DNA of 64,000 nt, taken from positions 62,001 to 126,000 of the forward strand of contig SFJM01000009.1 of the NCBI GenBank assembly GCA_004555915.1. The letters are read 5' to 3'. Positions 51,577 to 60,763 of this stretch are shown here, one piece after another (position 1 is the first letter of the stretch; each line of letters begins with the position of its first letter). This stretch comes from Clostridiales bacterium (GTDB lineage Bacteria; Bacillota; Clostridia; Oscillospirales; Butyricicoccaceae). The position numbers and the translations under genes were made by a program. The notes beneath the pieces are model-generated. The model was not told the DNA's origin. It ran no database searches and saw only the letters and a program-made list of their open reading frames with translations.

Positions 51577-52287
51577 TTAAAACAGCCCGGTGGGGTCAAC
51601 GGCATCCTCTCCTTTGGAGACAGCAAGGTGCAGATGTACCCCCTGCTTCTGCTCCAGCGGCATAGGGTCTCCCAGTGTGGCAATCTGTTTTCCGCCGGAA
51701 ACTGTGTCGCCCTCATCCACAGAAATGTCATCCAGGCCGGCATAGACGCTGGTCATATCCTGCGCATGGCTGAGCACCACATATTTGCCATAGATTGCGT
51801 CATCGCCCACGGTTACCACCGTGCCGTCTGCAATGGCACACACCGCATCGCCCTTTTGGCCGGTGTAATCCACGGCTTCATGGGTACGCCAGTCCCCGGT
51901 GGTTTCATCGTATTCCAGCGTGTCACTGGAATACGCACGGAGGATATCGCTGGTCATGGGCGGTGTAAATGCCGGCTCTGCTGCGGTCTGTACCTCCGGT
52001 TCGGATTCTGTTGTTGTTTCCGCAGGTTCCTCTGTCTGTTCCGCCGTCTCCTCTGCCTGCTCTGCCGGTTCCGTATCCAGGGCAGGCATGCGGTCCAGGG
52101 CTTCGGATGCGGTGATACTGTCATCCGCTTCATATAAATAGCCGTCCATCGGGTCCTGCTCCTCACTGGAGGTGGGCAGGGCAAACAGCACATAGGCTGC
52201 CACGGCAATGGCCATCAGGCACAGCATCAGGATCATGTAAAAGCTCTTGTCCTCATTCCACCACTGTGCCCCGTTTGATTTTTTCAT
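51577..52287 (-). CDS. SpoIIQ-like M23 peptidase
   Basis: A 236-residue membrane-anchored LytM/M23 protein: one helix (about 17-36), an acidic E/T-rich linker (about 60-105), then the M23 domain. The zinc ligands are H136-x-x-x-D140 (RTHEAVDY) and H218-x-H220 (VHLHLAV), so the site looks intact, as in clostridial SpoIIQ. SpoIIQ spans the intermembrane space during engulfment. GGAGA lies before the ATG at 52287. Proximity to spoIID supports the sporulation assignment; a general wall hydrolase is possible. Confidence 0.82.
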   Translation of the reverse strand: MKKSNGAQWWNEDKSFYMILMLCLMAIAVAAYVLFALPTSSEEQDPMDGYLYEADDSITASEALDRMPALDTEPAEQAEETAEQTEEPAETTTESEPEVQTAAEPAFTPPMTSDILRAYSSDTLEYDETTGDWRTHEAVDYTGQKGDAVCAIADGTVVTVGDDAIYGKYVVLSHAQDMTSVYAGLDDISVDEGDTVSGGKQIATLGDPMPLEQKQGVHLHLAVSKGEDAVDPTGLF

Positions 52288-52424
52288 GTGAACATCTCCT
52301 TCCATTTCTGCTAGTATGGGCAGGGAATGGAGGAAATATACCGTGATTTCCAGGGATAGCAGTCGTCTTCGCGTAAAATGTTTGCAAATTCTCCCCGTAT
52401 TTTTTCGAGGAAGGAAAAAAACTG

Positions 52425-52475
52425 TTGCATTCAGGCAAAAGCTGAGTATAATAGTACTGTAGTTTTATAAACTGC
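52425..52475 (+). promoter_or_regulatory. Promoter and probable operator of the pot operon
   Basis: TTGCAT (52425-52430), a 16-base spacer and TATAAT (52447-52452), followed by an inverted repeat GTAGTTT-TAT-AAACTGC (52459-52475) at the start-site region. A second half-like site (AAAGTTTAGTAT) follows. These are placed for repression by the encoded XRE-cupin protein; the pairing is inferred. Confidence 0.65.
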
Positions 52476-52572
52476 AATAAAAAGTTTAGTATTAGTAAAG
52501 GAGGGCCCGCGCCGGCAAATGGCAGTCTGCAGGGCTTTTTTTCGGCTTTTTGCATACTCCCGCCGGTCCAAT

Positions 52573-53106
52573 ATGAAAATCGGTTCAAAACTCAAACGGA
52601 TGCGGATACAGAATGGCCTGACACTGGAGGAGCTTGCCTCCCGTTGTGAGCTGACCAAGGGCTTTTTATCCCAGCTGGAACGGGATCTGACCAGCCCGTC
52701 CATTGCCACGCTGGCGGATATTCTGGAAGCGCTGGGCTCTTCTTTGTCGGAATTTTTCCATGACTCCCCGCAGGAGCAGGTGGTCTTTCATCAGTCGGAT
52801 TTCTTCGAGGATGAGCGGGACGGCTGTACCATCCGGTGGATTGTGCCAAATACACAGAAAAATGACATGGAGCCTGTGCTGGTGGAAATTCCCGAGGGCG
52901 GACAGTCGTTTTCTTCCGGCCCCCATAACGGGGAGGAATTCGGCTATGTCCTTACCGGCTCCGTTACGCTGGTGACAGATACCGCATCCTATGCCGTCCG
53001 GCAGGGGGAGACCTTTTATCTGGACGGAAAAACCAGCCATTACATTCGCAACGACAAAAAACGAACAGCACAGATTTTATGGGTATGCACCCCGCCGCTG
53101 TTCTAG
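52573..53106 (+). CDS. XRE-cupin transcriptional regulator (PuuR-like)
   Basis: A 177-residue protein. Residues 1-60 are an XRE helix-turn-helix (MKIGSKLKRMRIQNGLTLEE, then LTKGFLSQLERDLTSPSIAT). Residues 100-177 are a cupin (GEEFGYVLTGSVTLVTDTAS, VRQGETFYLDGKTSHYIRND) that would sense a polyamine or related ligand. It lies 27 bases upstream of potA, so it probably represses its own operon. The start at 52573 matches the family but has no ribosome binding site, whereas GGAGGG at about 52500-52505 serves an in-frame ATG at 52519 at an awkward distance. Confidence 0.88.
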   Translation: MKIGSKLKRMRIQNGLTLEELASRCELTKGFLSQLERDLTSPSIATLADILEALGSSLSEFFHDSPQEQVVFHQSDFFEDERDGCTIRWIVPNTQKNDMEPVLVEIPEGGQSFSSGPHNGEEFGYVLTGSVTLVTDTASYAVRQGETFYLDGKTSHYIRNDKKRTAQILWVCTPPLF

Positions 53107-53133
53107 GAGCATACAAATAATCAGGAGAGGGAA

Positions 53134-54708
53134 ATGAAGAAACTCATCGAACTGAAAAACATCGTGAAGGATTTTGACGGCCAGCGGGTGCTGAAGGGCA
53201 TTTCGCTGGATATTTATGAAAATGAATTTGTCACCCTGCTGGGCCCTTCCGGCTGCGGCAAAACCACCCTGCTGCGCATCATTGCCGGATTCCTGGACGC
53301 GGATGACGGACAGGTGCTGTTTGACGGGCAGGATATTTCCGGCCTGCCGCCGTACAAGCGTGAGGTTAACACCGTATTCCAGAAATACGCGCTGTTCCCC
53401 CACCTCAATGTCTATGACAACATTGCCTTTGGCCTGAATCTGAAAAAAGAGCCAAAAGACGTCATTGAACAGAAGGTCAAGCGTATGCTGCGTCTGGTAG
53501 GCCTGCGGGGCTTTGAAAAGCGCCGTGTCAACCAGATGTCCGGCGGACAGCAGCAGCGTGTTGCCATCGCCCGCGCACTGGTCAATGAGCCGAAGGTGCT
53601 GCTGCTGGACGAGCCTCTGGGTGCGCTGGACCTGAAGCTGCGCAAGGAAATGCAGCGGGAACTGAAAAACATCCAGCAGGAAGTAGGCATTACCTTCATC
53701 TTTGTCACCCATGACCAGGAGGAAGCCCTGACCATGTCGGACAAGATTGTCGTCATGAAGGAAGGCGAAATTGAACAGATCGGTTCCCCGGTGGATATCT
53801 ATAACGAGCCGAGAAACCGGTATGTTGCCAACTTCATCGGTGAAAGCAATATTGTGGATGGCATTATGCCCTGTGACAACCGGGTCATCTTTGACGGCCA
53901 TCCCTTTACCTGTGTGGACGGCGGCTTTGCACCGGATGAGGAAGTGGATGTGGTCATCCGTCCGGAGGATCTGGACATTGTCCCGCCGGAGGAAGGCCTG
54001 CTGCGCGGACAGGTCAAATCTGTCCTGTTCAAGGGCGTGCATTATGATACCATCGTGGAAACCCGTCAGGGTACCTCCATCACGGTCAAAATGAACATTA
54101 CCGAGGAAAAGCCGGTCATCAACGAGTCTGCCGGTGAGCTGATGGATGCGGACAGCTTCTATCTGGATACAGAGGATGTGGCCGAGCTGACCGAAGCCAT
54201 GATTATTGCCCGTTCCAATGCACAGGCATGGAAAAAGGATTCGGAGGAGCCGGTCTCCATCACCAAAATTTCCTATGACATCCAGCCGGAAAACGGGCGG
54301 TATCCGGTGACCTTTGCCACCGCTGCCGGTACCTCTGTCACCGTGGATATGATTGTAGAGGATGCCAACCGTGTGGTTTCCGAACAGTATCAGGAGGAAA
54401 TTTATGCGGTGAACTTTTCTAAATCCGTCGATGACATCAAGGAATCCCTGACACTGGATCAGGATCTGATGATGTGGGCAGATGCCTCCGCATGGAGCCT
54501 TGCGCCGGAGGATGAGGGTGCACGTATCCGTATCACCGATGTCCTTTATACCTTCGACTGGGAGCATATCACCCCGGGCGTATATGACATCACCTTTGCC
54601 ACCAAGGGTTCGGAATATAAGGTGGCTACCACCGACCGCACGGAGCCGGGTGATCTGGTAGGTTTGAAGTTTACACCGGATGACATCCATATCATGAGAA
54701 AGGGGTAA
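53134..54708 (+). CDS. potA: Spermidine/putrescine ABC transporter ATP-binding protein with long C-terminal insertion
   Basis: A 524-residue ATPase, far longer than the usual 350-380. Residues 1-240 are the ABC ATPase with Walker [10 protein letters not shown], signature [10 protein letters not shown] and Walker [13 protein letters not shown]. The TOBE region starts near 270 and its end [16 protein letters not shown] is at the C-terminus, so about 150 residues (roughly 335-500) are inserted within it. The insert contains two Ig-like stretches, [20 protein letters not shown] and [19 protein letters not shown]. It belongs to potABCD; ATP hydrolysis drives polyamine uptake. Confidence 0.9.
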   Translation: MKKLIELKNIVKDFDGQRVLKGISLDIYENEFVTLLGPSGCGKTTLLRIIAGFLDADDGQVLFDGQDISGLPPYKREVNTVFQKYALFPHLNVYDNIAFGLNLKKEPKDVIEQKVKRMLRLVGLRGFEKRRVNQMSGGQQQRVAIARALVNEPKVLLLDEPLGALDLKLRKEMQRELKNIQQEVGITFIFVTHDQEEALTMSDKIVVMKEGEIEQIGSPVDIYNEPRNRYVANFIGESNIVDGIMPCDNRVIFDGHPFTCVDGGFAPDEEVDVVIRPEDLDIVPPEEGLLRGQVKSVLFKGVHYDTIVETRQGTSITVKMNITEEKPVINESAGELMDADSFYLDTEDVAELTEAMIIARSNAQAWKKDSEEPVSITKISYDIQPENGRYPVTFATAAGTSVTVDMIVEDANRVVSEQYQEEIYAVNFSKSVDDIKESLTLDQDLMMWADASAWSLAPEDEGARIRITDVLYTFDWEHITPGVYDITFATKGSEYKVATTDRTEPGDLVGLKFTPDDIHIMRKG

Positions 54709-54712
54709 GCAC

Positions 54713-55540
54713 ATGAAGCAGTTCCGTTCCATGGCGTATCCCTATGTGGCATGGATTGCCATTCTGATTATCCTGCCGATGCTGCTGATTATCGCCTATG
54801 CGTTTACGGTAGAAGGCACGGCATTTTTCCAGTGCCAGTTCACACTGGACAACTTCGCGCGATTTTTCAGTGACGCGGTATTTTTCCAGGTGTTAATCCG
54901 TTCCATGCGTACCGCCATCATCACCACCATTGTCTGCCTGCTGCTGGGCTATCCGGCTGCCTATGCCATTTCCCGTTCCGGCATGAGCAGCACCAAGCTG
55001 ATTCTCATTATCACGCTGCCCACATGGATTAACATGCTGGTGCGCACCTATGCCTGGGTTGGCATCCTGCAGGACAACGGCCTGCTCAACAGCCTGCTGG
55101 GGCTGCTGCATATCGGCCCGTTCCAGTTTATGTATACGGATTTTGCCGTGGTGCTGGGTATGGTATACAATTTCCTGCCCTTTATGATTCTGGAAATCCA
55201 TACCTCCCTGTCTAAAATGGACCCGTCCTATCTGGAGGCTGCCAGTGATCTGGGTGCCGACCATGTGAAGGCATTCTTTAAGGTAACGCTGCCATTGAGC
55301 ATTCCGGGCATCATTTCCGGCATCACGCTGGTATTCCTGCCTGCGGTATCTTCCTTCTTTATCCCCAAGCTGCTGGGCGGCGGCCAGTATGTGCTCATCG
55401 GTAATGTCATTGAATCCCAGTTCCTGACCTCCGGCAACTGGAGCTTTGGCAGTGCGCTGTCCCTGACCATGGTCATTATCATTATGATTTCCATGTATTT
55501 CACACGCAAGCTGGACAGAAACAGGGAGGATGAAGTATGA
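54713..55540 (+). CDS. potB: Spermidine/putrescine permease PotB
   Basis: A 275-residue membrane protein with six helices and the binding-protein-dependent transport domain. The coupling motif EAASDLGADHVKAFFKVTLP (EAA loop, about 175-200) contacts PotA. FLPAVSSFFIPKLLGGGQYV is typical of PotB. It starts four bases after potA and overlaps potC by four bases, so the four genes are coupled. Confidence 0.93.
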   Translation: MKQFRSMAYPYVAWIAILIILPMLLIIAYAFTVEGTAFFQCQFTLDNFARFFSDAVFFQVLIRSMRTAIITTIVCLLLGYPAAYAISRSGMSSTKLILIITLPTWINMLVRTYAWVGILQDNGLLNSLLGLLHIGPFQFMYTDFAVVLGMVYNFLPFMILEIHTSLSKMDPSYLEAASDLGADHVKAFFKVTLPLSIPGIISGITLVFLPAVSSFFIPKLLGGGQYVLIGNVIESQFLTSGNWSFGSALSLTMVIIIMISMYFTRKLDRNREDEV

Positions 55541-56346
55541 AGCTGAAAAAATTCCACTGGACCCGCATCCTGCTTGCGGCTGTCATTGTATTCTTTTATA
55601 TTCCGATTCTTTATACCATTGTTTTCTCGTTTAATTCCACCCGTTCCCTGACTACCTTTTCGGGGTTTTCCCTGCGGTGGTATGAGAAAATGTTTTCCTC
55701 GTCCATGACGATGAATGCCATCTGGACCACCTTTCTGGTTGCCATTCTTGCTACGGTATGTTCCACGATTATCGGCACGATTACTGTCATTGGCCTGTCC
55801 AAATGCAGCAAGCCCCTGCGCCGGACGGTCAACATGGTGAATGACCTGCCGATTATGAACCCGGAAATCGTCACGGCAATCGGTCTGCTGATGTTTTTTG
55901 CCACCATGGAAATCAGCAAGGGCTTTATGACCATGCTGCTGGCGCATATTGCCTTCTGTGTCCCCTATGTCATGCTGTCCATCACGCCGCGCCTGCGGAC
56001 ACTGGACCCGAATCTGGCGGACGCTGCCCTTGACCTGGGCGCCAATCCCTGGCAGGCCATGTGGCACGCCATTATTCCCCAGCTGTCACCGGGTATTTTT
56101 GCCGGTGCGCTGATTGCCTTTACCATGTCCTTTGATGACTTTGTCATCTCGTATTTTGTCACCGGCAATGGTGTGCAGAATATTTCTATTCTGGTGTATA
56201 CCATGGCAAAGCGTGTGAATCCGTCCATCAACGCGATTTCCACCCTGGTCATTGTCATCATTACCGCGGTACTGCTGCTCATCAATCTCATCCCGCTGGT
56301 ACGTGACCGTGCCGCAAACCGCAAAAAGGAGGAGGAAGCTGTATGA
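55537..56346 (+). CDS. potC: Spermidine/putrescine permease PotC
   Basis: A 269-residue membrane protein partnering PotB. It has six helices and the EAA-type motif DAALDLGANPWQAMWHAIIP. FTMSFDDFVISYFVTGNGVQ is typical of PotC. It overlaps potB by four bases at its start and potD by four at its end. A polybasic tail (DRAANRKKEEEAV) ends the protein. Confidence 0.93.
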   Translation: MKLKKFHWTRILLAAVIVFFYIPILYTIVFSFNSTRSLTTFSGFSLRWYEKMFSSSMTMNAIWTTFLVAILATVCSTIIGTITVIGLSKCSKPLRRTVNMVNDLPIMNPEIVTAIGLLMFFATMEISKGFMTMLLAHIAFCVPYVMLSITPRLRTLDPNLADAALDLGANPWQAMWHAIIPQLSPGIFAGALIAFTMSFDDFVISYFVTGNGVQNISILVYTMAKRVNPSINAISTLVIVIITAVLLLINLIPLVRDRAANRKKEEEAV

Positions 56347-57458
56347 ACCTGAAGCATCGTATTGTTTCCCTGCTGTGTGCCGGGACACTGCTCACCGGCC
56401 TGCTGTCCGGCTGCGGCGGACCGGGTACGGAATTTGACGGTACCAACAAATCCTCCGGTAACAGTGATACGCTCCGGCTGTATATCTGGGGCGAATATAC
56501 CGGTGATGAAATCATTGAGAATTTTGAGGAGGAATATGGCTGCCGTGTCATCATGGAAACCTTTGATTCCAATGAAATGATGTATACCAAGCTCACCTCC
56601 GGTGACAGCTATGATGTACTGGTACCCTCGGATTATATGATTGAACGGCTGCTCAAGGAAAATTATCTGCAGCCGATTGACCGGGAGGTCATCACCAATT
56701 TTGACCTGCTGGATAAAAATGTGGTGGGCCTGCCCTATGACCCGGACAACACCTATTCCATTCCCTATTTCTGGGGCACTGTTGGCATTGTCTACAACAA
56801 AAACCATGTGGATTATGCTGATCTGGAAAAGGAAGGCTGGAATATCCTTGCCAATCCGAAATATGAAAACAAGCTGTATTTATATGATTCCGAACGCGAT
56901 TCCTTCATGATGGCATTCAAAGCGCTGGGTTATTCCATGAATACCGACAGTGAGGAAGAAATCCATGCGGCATATGAATGGCTGTGCAACATCAATAACA
57001 CCATGCACCCGGTCTATGTCACCGATGAAATCATTGATAACATGATTAATGGTACCAAGGATATCGGTATTGTTTACAGCGGTGATGCGGCATATATCCT
57101 GTCGGAAAATCCGGATATGGGCTATTACTGTCCCACCCAGGGCACCAATATCTGGAGTGATGCCATGGTCATCCCGAAGAATGCGCCCAATCCGGATCTT
57201 GCCAATGAATTTCTCAATTATGTCCTGACCTATGACGCTTCCTATGACAATACAGAGGAAGTCGGCTATACCTCCTCCAATGCGGAGGTTGCCGCAGATG
57301 TCTATGGGGAAGGCGGTATTTATGAGGGCAATGAAGCCTATGTGCCCCGTTCCGGCTTTGACAAGGACGAAGTCTTCCGTGACAATGAATATCTCCGCCA
57401 GCGGCTGTCCGAGCTTTGGATTAAAGTCAAGGCGGGCAGTACCGCATCCAACGGGTAA
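56343..57458 (+). CDS. potD: Spermidine/putrescine-binding lipoprotein PotD
   Basis: A 371-residue extracytoplasmic binding protein. The signal peptide ends in a lipobox LLSGC, so the mature protein is lipid-anchored at residue Cys22. The domain reads YIWGEYTGDEIIENFEEEYG, VLVPSDYMIERLLKENYLQP and VGLPYDPDNTYSIPYFWGTV; GEYTGDEI and SDYM belong to the polyamine-binding pocket. It ends the pot operon and is followed by a terminator. Confidence 0.93.
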   Translation: MNLKHRIVSLLCAGTLLTGLLSGCGGPGTEFDGTNKSSGNSDTLRLYIWGEYTGDEIIENFEEEYGCRVIMETFDSNEMMYTKLTSGDSYDVLVPSDYMIERLLKENYLQPIDREVITNFDLLDKNVVGLPYDPDNTYSIPYFWGTVGIVYNKNHVDYADLEKEGWNILANPKYENKLYLYDSERDSFMMAFKALGYSMNTDSEEEIHAAYEWLCNINNTMHPVYVTDEIIDNMINGTKDIGIVYSGDAAYILSENPDMGYYCPTQGTNIWSDAMVIPKNAPNPDLANEFLNYVLTYDASYDNTEEVGYTSSNAEVAADVYGEGGIYEGNEAYVPRSGFDKDEVFRDNEYLRQRLSELWIKVKAGSTASNG

Positions 57459-57480
57459 AACACAATTGAAACCAATACAA

Positions 57481-57524
57481 AAGGCTGTCCATCCAAACTG
57501 TGATGGGCAGCCTTCTTCTTTTTT
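57481..57524 (+). terminator. Terminator of the pot operon
   Basis: AAGGCTGTCCATC pairs with GATGGGCAGCCTT and is followed by a T-rich run. Confidence 0.85.
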
Positions 57525-57529
57525 GCATG

Positions 57530-57883
57530 TTATTCTTCCAGGTGCTCCAGTCCCTGGCTCATGATGGTATGCACATGGTCATCCGCAAGGGAATAGACAA
57601 TATTTTTGCCTTCCCGCCGGAACCGTACCAGACGGCTCTGCTTGAGCACCCGCAGCTGATGGGAAATGGAGCTTTGGGTCATATTGAGTGCCTGGGCGAT
57701 ATCTCCCACACTCATATCACTTTCCACCAGTACATACAGGATTTTTATGCGTGTGGAATCACCAAATACCTTAAACAGCTCTGCAAGGTCATATAATTCC
57801 TCTTCGGTTGGCACCTGATCGCTCATGGAAAAGAAATCCGTGCCTTCCGGCAGCTGTTCCAGTTCCTTTCTGTCCAGACTCAC
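57530..57883 (-). CDS. ArsR family transcriptional regulator
   Basis: A 117-residue winged-helix regulator of the ArsR/SmtB family. LFKVFGDSTRIKILYVLVES, DIAQALNMTQSSISHQLRVL (recognition helix) and VRFRREGKNIVYSLADDHVH are typical. There is no CxxC-type metal site. The start is a GTG at 57883, eight bases after GGAGGAG. Its ribosome binding site overlaps the stop of the upstream DUF308 gene (five-base gap), so the two are one operon and the pair may respond to the same signal. Confidence 0.9.
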   Translation of the reverse strand: MSLDRKELEQLPEGTDFFSMSDQVPTEEELYDLAELFKVFGDSTRIKILYVLVESDMSVGDIAQALNMTQSSISHQLRVLKQSRLVRFRREGKNIVYSLADDHVHTIMSQGLEHLEE

Positions 57884-57888
57884 GGGGT

Positions 57889-58500
57889 TTACTCCTCCTT
57901 ATCCTCCTCTACCGGCCGCGCTTCCACATCAATCACATTGTCCTTTGGTTCCGGATTGCGTTGGCGGTAGATTTTATTGGCATGGTTCATGCGGTACAAT
58001 ACCAGCAGGTCAGACAGGCCATTATACGCCAGTGCCGCGCCGGCAAGACGGAACGTCAGCTGTGCGGTGGAATAGGGATGGAACAGGATCACCGCACCCA
58101 ATACCACCGTAATGATACCGAGAATCAAAATCGTGATACTGCCCGGATCACCAAACCGGCGCAGGCCAATGCCGTGCCGCAGGTTGAGTATACCATCCAG
58201 TATCAGCAGGATACCGAAAATCACCGGCAGGATAGAGCTGACGGTTTCCGGTGCGGCAATGACATAAATGCCGATACCGGCGACAATCACATAAAAGACT
58301 ATGGGGAACACCCGTGCCAGATGGTTTTTCAGGCAGTTCAGGATACCGATGACACCATAGGCAATCAGCAGGGCGCCCATCACATAACAGATCATCTGTA
58401 AAAACAGCCCCGGCTGGAGCAGCATCAGAATACCAAGTGCAAGGCTGCCGATGGCAACCAGCAGCAATTGTCCGCGGATATGGCGGAAGGTTTCAAACAT
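57889..58500 (-). CDS. HdeD/DUF308 family membrane protein
   Basis: A 203-residue membrane protein with about six hydrophobic segments (LLLVAIGSLALGILMLLQPG, YVMGALLIAYGVIGIL and so on) and a cytoplasmic polar tail (about 175-203, rich in N, P, E, D and K). It resembles the HdeD/DUF308 acid-stress family. Function uncertain. It is upstream of and coupled to the ArsR gene. Confidence 0.82.
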   Translation of the reverse strand: MFETFRHIRGQLLLVAIGSLALGILMLLQPGLFLQMICYVMGALLIAYGVIGILNCLKNHLARVFPIVFYVIVAGIGIYVIAAPETVSSILPVIFGILLILDGILNLRHGIGLRRFGDPGSITILILGIITVVLGAVILFHPYSTAQLTFRLAGAALAYNGLSDLLVLYRMNHANKIYRQRNPEPKDNVIDVEARPVEEDKEE

Positions 58501-58645
58501 GCGCTTTTCCTCCTTTCAGGAAGGGACTTCCAATCAGGCCCTTCTGTTTGTATTGTACGGCATATGGAAAGGTGTGTCAAACGGTTTTTGGAACAGGGGC
58601 TCTCTCTTACCGGCTGAGACAGCAATGAAACGGTTCCGCCAAAAA

Positions 58646-58882
58646 GCCTCCCTCAGAGGAGGTCGCGTGCTGCTGAATGCAGCCAAGCGAAGCGAGAGCG
58701 AGGCCCCGTCCTAACGAAACGAGGATACAAACCAATGTATATCTTTCTCACAATTTCATTGTGACGGAGGGAGGTGCAGGTCAATGTCCGGTTCTGCACA
58801 GAGATACGATTGATACAATAGATTGACATTTTACTCCCTCAGTCGCCTTCGGCGCCAGCTCCCTCCAAGAGGGAGCCTTTGC
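58646..58882 (+). repeat. Hairpin-pair repeat interrupted by about 100 bases
   Basis: GCCTCCCTCAGAGGAGG begins a copy of the repeat, but an unrelated stretch (about 58663-58762) with AACGAAACGAGG follows before GACGGAGGGAGG resumes; the tail TACGATTGATACAATAGATT and a reversed CTCCCTC...AAGAGGGAG module come after. It ends before a GCTCCCTT terminator at 58922-58948. I see no gene in this part of 58501-58955. Confidence 0.65.
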
Positions 58883-58921
58883 TCTTACAAAACCAGTAAC
58901 ATCATCGACTGAGATCGCAAA

Positions 58922-58948
58922 AAAGGGAGCCCTTACCGGTGCTCCCTT
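58922..58948 (-). terminator. Terminator after the PFL gene set
   Basis: On the minus strand AAGGGAGCACC pairs with GGGCTCCCTT and is followed by six T residues. Confidence 0.8.
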
Positions 58949-58955
58949 CATTGCT

Positions 58956-59048
58956 TCATTTTTTCCTTCCCAGAATGCCGAGAAGCTCCACCGTGCACAC
59001 ACGGCCAACAGCATAAAAGAACCGGAACAGCTTCCACATGCGTTTCAT
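58956..59048 (-). CDS. Possible 30-residue protein downstream of the PFL gene
   Basis: A 30-codon frame (MKRMWKLFRFFYAVGRVCTV...) with a hydrophobic, aromatic N-terminal half and a basic tail (GRKK). TGAGGCGG lies upstream, overlapping the PFL gene's stop codon region, and the terminator follows directly. The position and ribosome binding site argue for translation, but no homologue is known to me. A longer in-frame extension overlaps the PFL gene and lacks a site. Confidence 0.4.
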   Translation of the reverse strand: MKRMWKLFRFFYAVGRVCTVELLGILGRKK

Positions 59049-59058
59049 GCCGCCCGCC

Positions 59059-60420
59059 TCAGTTCTTGAGGGAATGCATCGGTGCCGGAATGCGTCCGCC
59101 GCGGCGGATGAACTTGGCTGCGGAGAACGGATGTACCTCCATGACCGGTGCGGAACCCAGCAGTCCGCCAAATTCCAGCTCCTCGCCTACCTGCTTGCCA
59201 ATTGCCGGAATGATGCGCACTGCGGTGGTCTTGTTGTTGACCACGCCGATAGCTGCTTCGTCTGCAATAATCGCAGAAATGGTCTCTGCCGGTGTATCGC
59301 CCGGAATGGCAATCATATCCAGACCTACCGAGCATACTGCTGTCATTGCCTCCAGCTTGTCCAGATGCAGGCTGCCTTCATTGACGGCATGAATCATGCC
59401 TTCATCCTCCGATACCGGAATAAAGGCGCCGGACAGGCCGCCAACTGCTGCCGAAGCCATGACGCCGCCCTTCTTTACCGCATCATTCAGCATGGCAAGA
59501 ATTGCCGTGGTGCCATGGGTACCGCAGCATTCCAGACCAACCTCCTCCAGAATGCGGGCAACCGAGTCGCCAACAGCCGGTGTGGGTGCCAGAGACAGGT
59601 CCACAATGCCAAAGGGCACGCCCAGACGCTGGGATGCAATGGAACCTACCAGCTGGCCCATACGGGTAATCTTAAAGGCAGTTTTCTTGATAATATCCGC
59701 AATTTCATTCATGGAGCATTCCTCACCTGCACGACGGATTGCGGAATGCACAACACCCGGGCCGGATACGCCTACATTCAGCACGCAATCCGCTTCACCT
59801 ACGCCATGGAACGCGCCTGCCATAAACGGGTTATCCTCCACCGCATTGGCAAACACAACCAGCTTGCCTGCGCCAATGCACTGGCGGTCTGCGGTCAGCT
59901 CCGCGGTCTGTTTCACCACTTCGCCCATCATGCGTACCGCATCCAGATTGGTGCCTGCCTTAGTGGATGCCACATTGACCGAGGAGCAAACCAGGTCTGT
60001 GGTTGCCAGCGCTTCCGGAATCGAACGGATCAGGATTTCATCTCCCTTGGCAAAACCCTTCTGTACGAGGGCAGAGAAACCGCCCACAAAATTGACGCCG
60101 CAGGCTGCTGCCGCACGATCCAGTGCCTGTGCCAGCGGTACATAGGAAGTCGCATCGCTTGCCGCACCGATCATGGAAATCGGGGTGACGGAAATCCGCT
60201 TATGGATAATCGGAATACCCAGCTCGGCTTCAATTTCCTCACCGGTTTTCACCAGATGCTCTGCCTTACGGGTAATTTTGTCATATACCTGCTGTGCGGT
60301 CACATTGATATCGCCGGAAATACAGTCGAGCAGGGAGATACCCATGGTAATGGTACGGATATCCAGATGCTCATCCTCAATCATCTTGATGGTTTCTAAA
60401 ATATCAAAGCTGTTTAACAT
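59059..60420 (-). CDS. PFL family protein (UPF0210/DUF711)
   Basis: A 453-residue protein of the DUF711/PFL family, related to pyruvate formate-lyase folds but lacking a known reaction. Long conserved stretches are visible: [60 protein letters not shown] and [20 protein letters not shown]. The family nearly always sits next to a small ACT protein, as here (the ACT gene is 11 bases upstream). Function unknown. The start fits a GGAGACC-type site upstream. Confidence 0.9.
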   Translation of the reverse strand: MLNSFDILETIKMIEDEHLDIRTITMGISLLDCISGDINVTAQQVYDKITRKAEHLVKTGEEIEAELGIPIIHKRISVTPISMIGAASDATSYVPLAQALDRAAAACGVNFVGGFSALVQKGFAKGDEILIRSIPEALATTDLVCSSVNVASTKAGTNLDAVRMMGEVVKQTAELTADRQCIGAGKLVVFANAVEDNPFMAGAFHGVGEADCVLNVGVSGPGVVHSAIRRAGEECSMNEIADIIKKTAFKITRMGQLVGSIASQRLGVPFGIVDLSLAPTPAVGDSVARILEEVGLECCGTHGTTAILAMLNDAVKKGGVMASAAVGGLSGAFIPVSEDEGMIHAVNEGSLHLDKLEAMTAVCSVGLDMIAIPGDTPAETISAIIADEAAIGVVNNKTTAVRIIPAIGKQVGEELEFGGLLGSAPVMEVHPFSAAKFIRRGGRIPAPMHSLKN

Positions 60421-60431
60421 GGTTGGTCTCC

Positions 60432-60704
60432 TTAAATGCGGTGCATGGCATTGAAAATATCCTCATGCATCAGGTGTACCTTCATGCCCAGGTCCACACC
60501 ATCCGCCTCCAGCTTGGAGGTCAGTGCCGGGAAGCTGATGTCACAGCCCTCCAGCTCTACCAGCATAATCATGGCAAACAGGTCGCCGCCCATGATGTTC
60601 TGCCGTACATCCACGATGTTGACATTGTGGCTGCTCAGTGTATTGGAAATTCTGGCGATAACGCCGGTGCGGTCCTTGCCCGCTACAGTTAACATTGCAC
60701 GCAT
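60432..60704 (-). CDS. ACT domain protein (UPF0237)
   Basis: A 90-residue single ACT domain: [20 protein letters not shown] and [20 protein letters not shown], the typical beta-alpha-beta start. ACT domains bind amino acids or related ligands. Its stop is 11 bases before the PFL gene, and the pairing with PFL is conserved, so it probably regulates that protein. AGGAGG precedes its ATG. Confidence 0.9.
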   Translation of the reverse strand: MRAMLTVAGKDRTGVIARISNTLSSHNVNIVDVRQNIMGGDLFAMIMLVELEGCDISFPALTSKLEADGVDLGMKVHLMHEDIFNAMHRI

Positions 60705-60763
60705 ATTTTTTCCTCCTAAAGGTTTGGTTTTGTGAATCGTCTTCCTTTGACTCCCTCACAAGT

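Noticed and set aside
51490..52137. 215-codon plus-strand ORF opposite the SpoIIQ-like gene
   Set aside because: The minus-strand frame has signal anchor and intact zinc motifs; the plus frame is cysteine-rich and without features.
53077..54732. 551-codon minus-strand ORF opposite potA
   Set aside because: It is the antisense shadow of the high-GC potA frame, without ribosome binding site or domain.
59038..60399. 453-codon plus-strand ORF antisense to the PFL gene
   Set aside because: The same length on the opposite strand is a codon-bias artefact; the PFL family match is on the minus strand.
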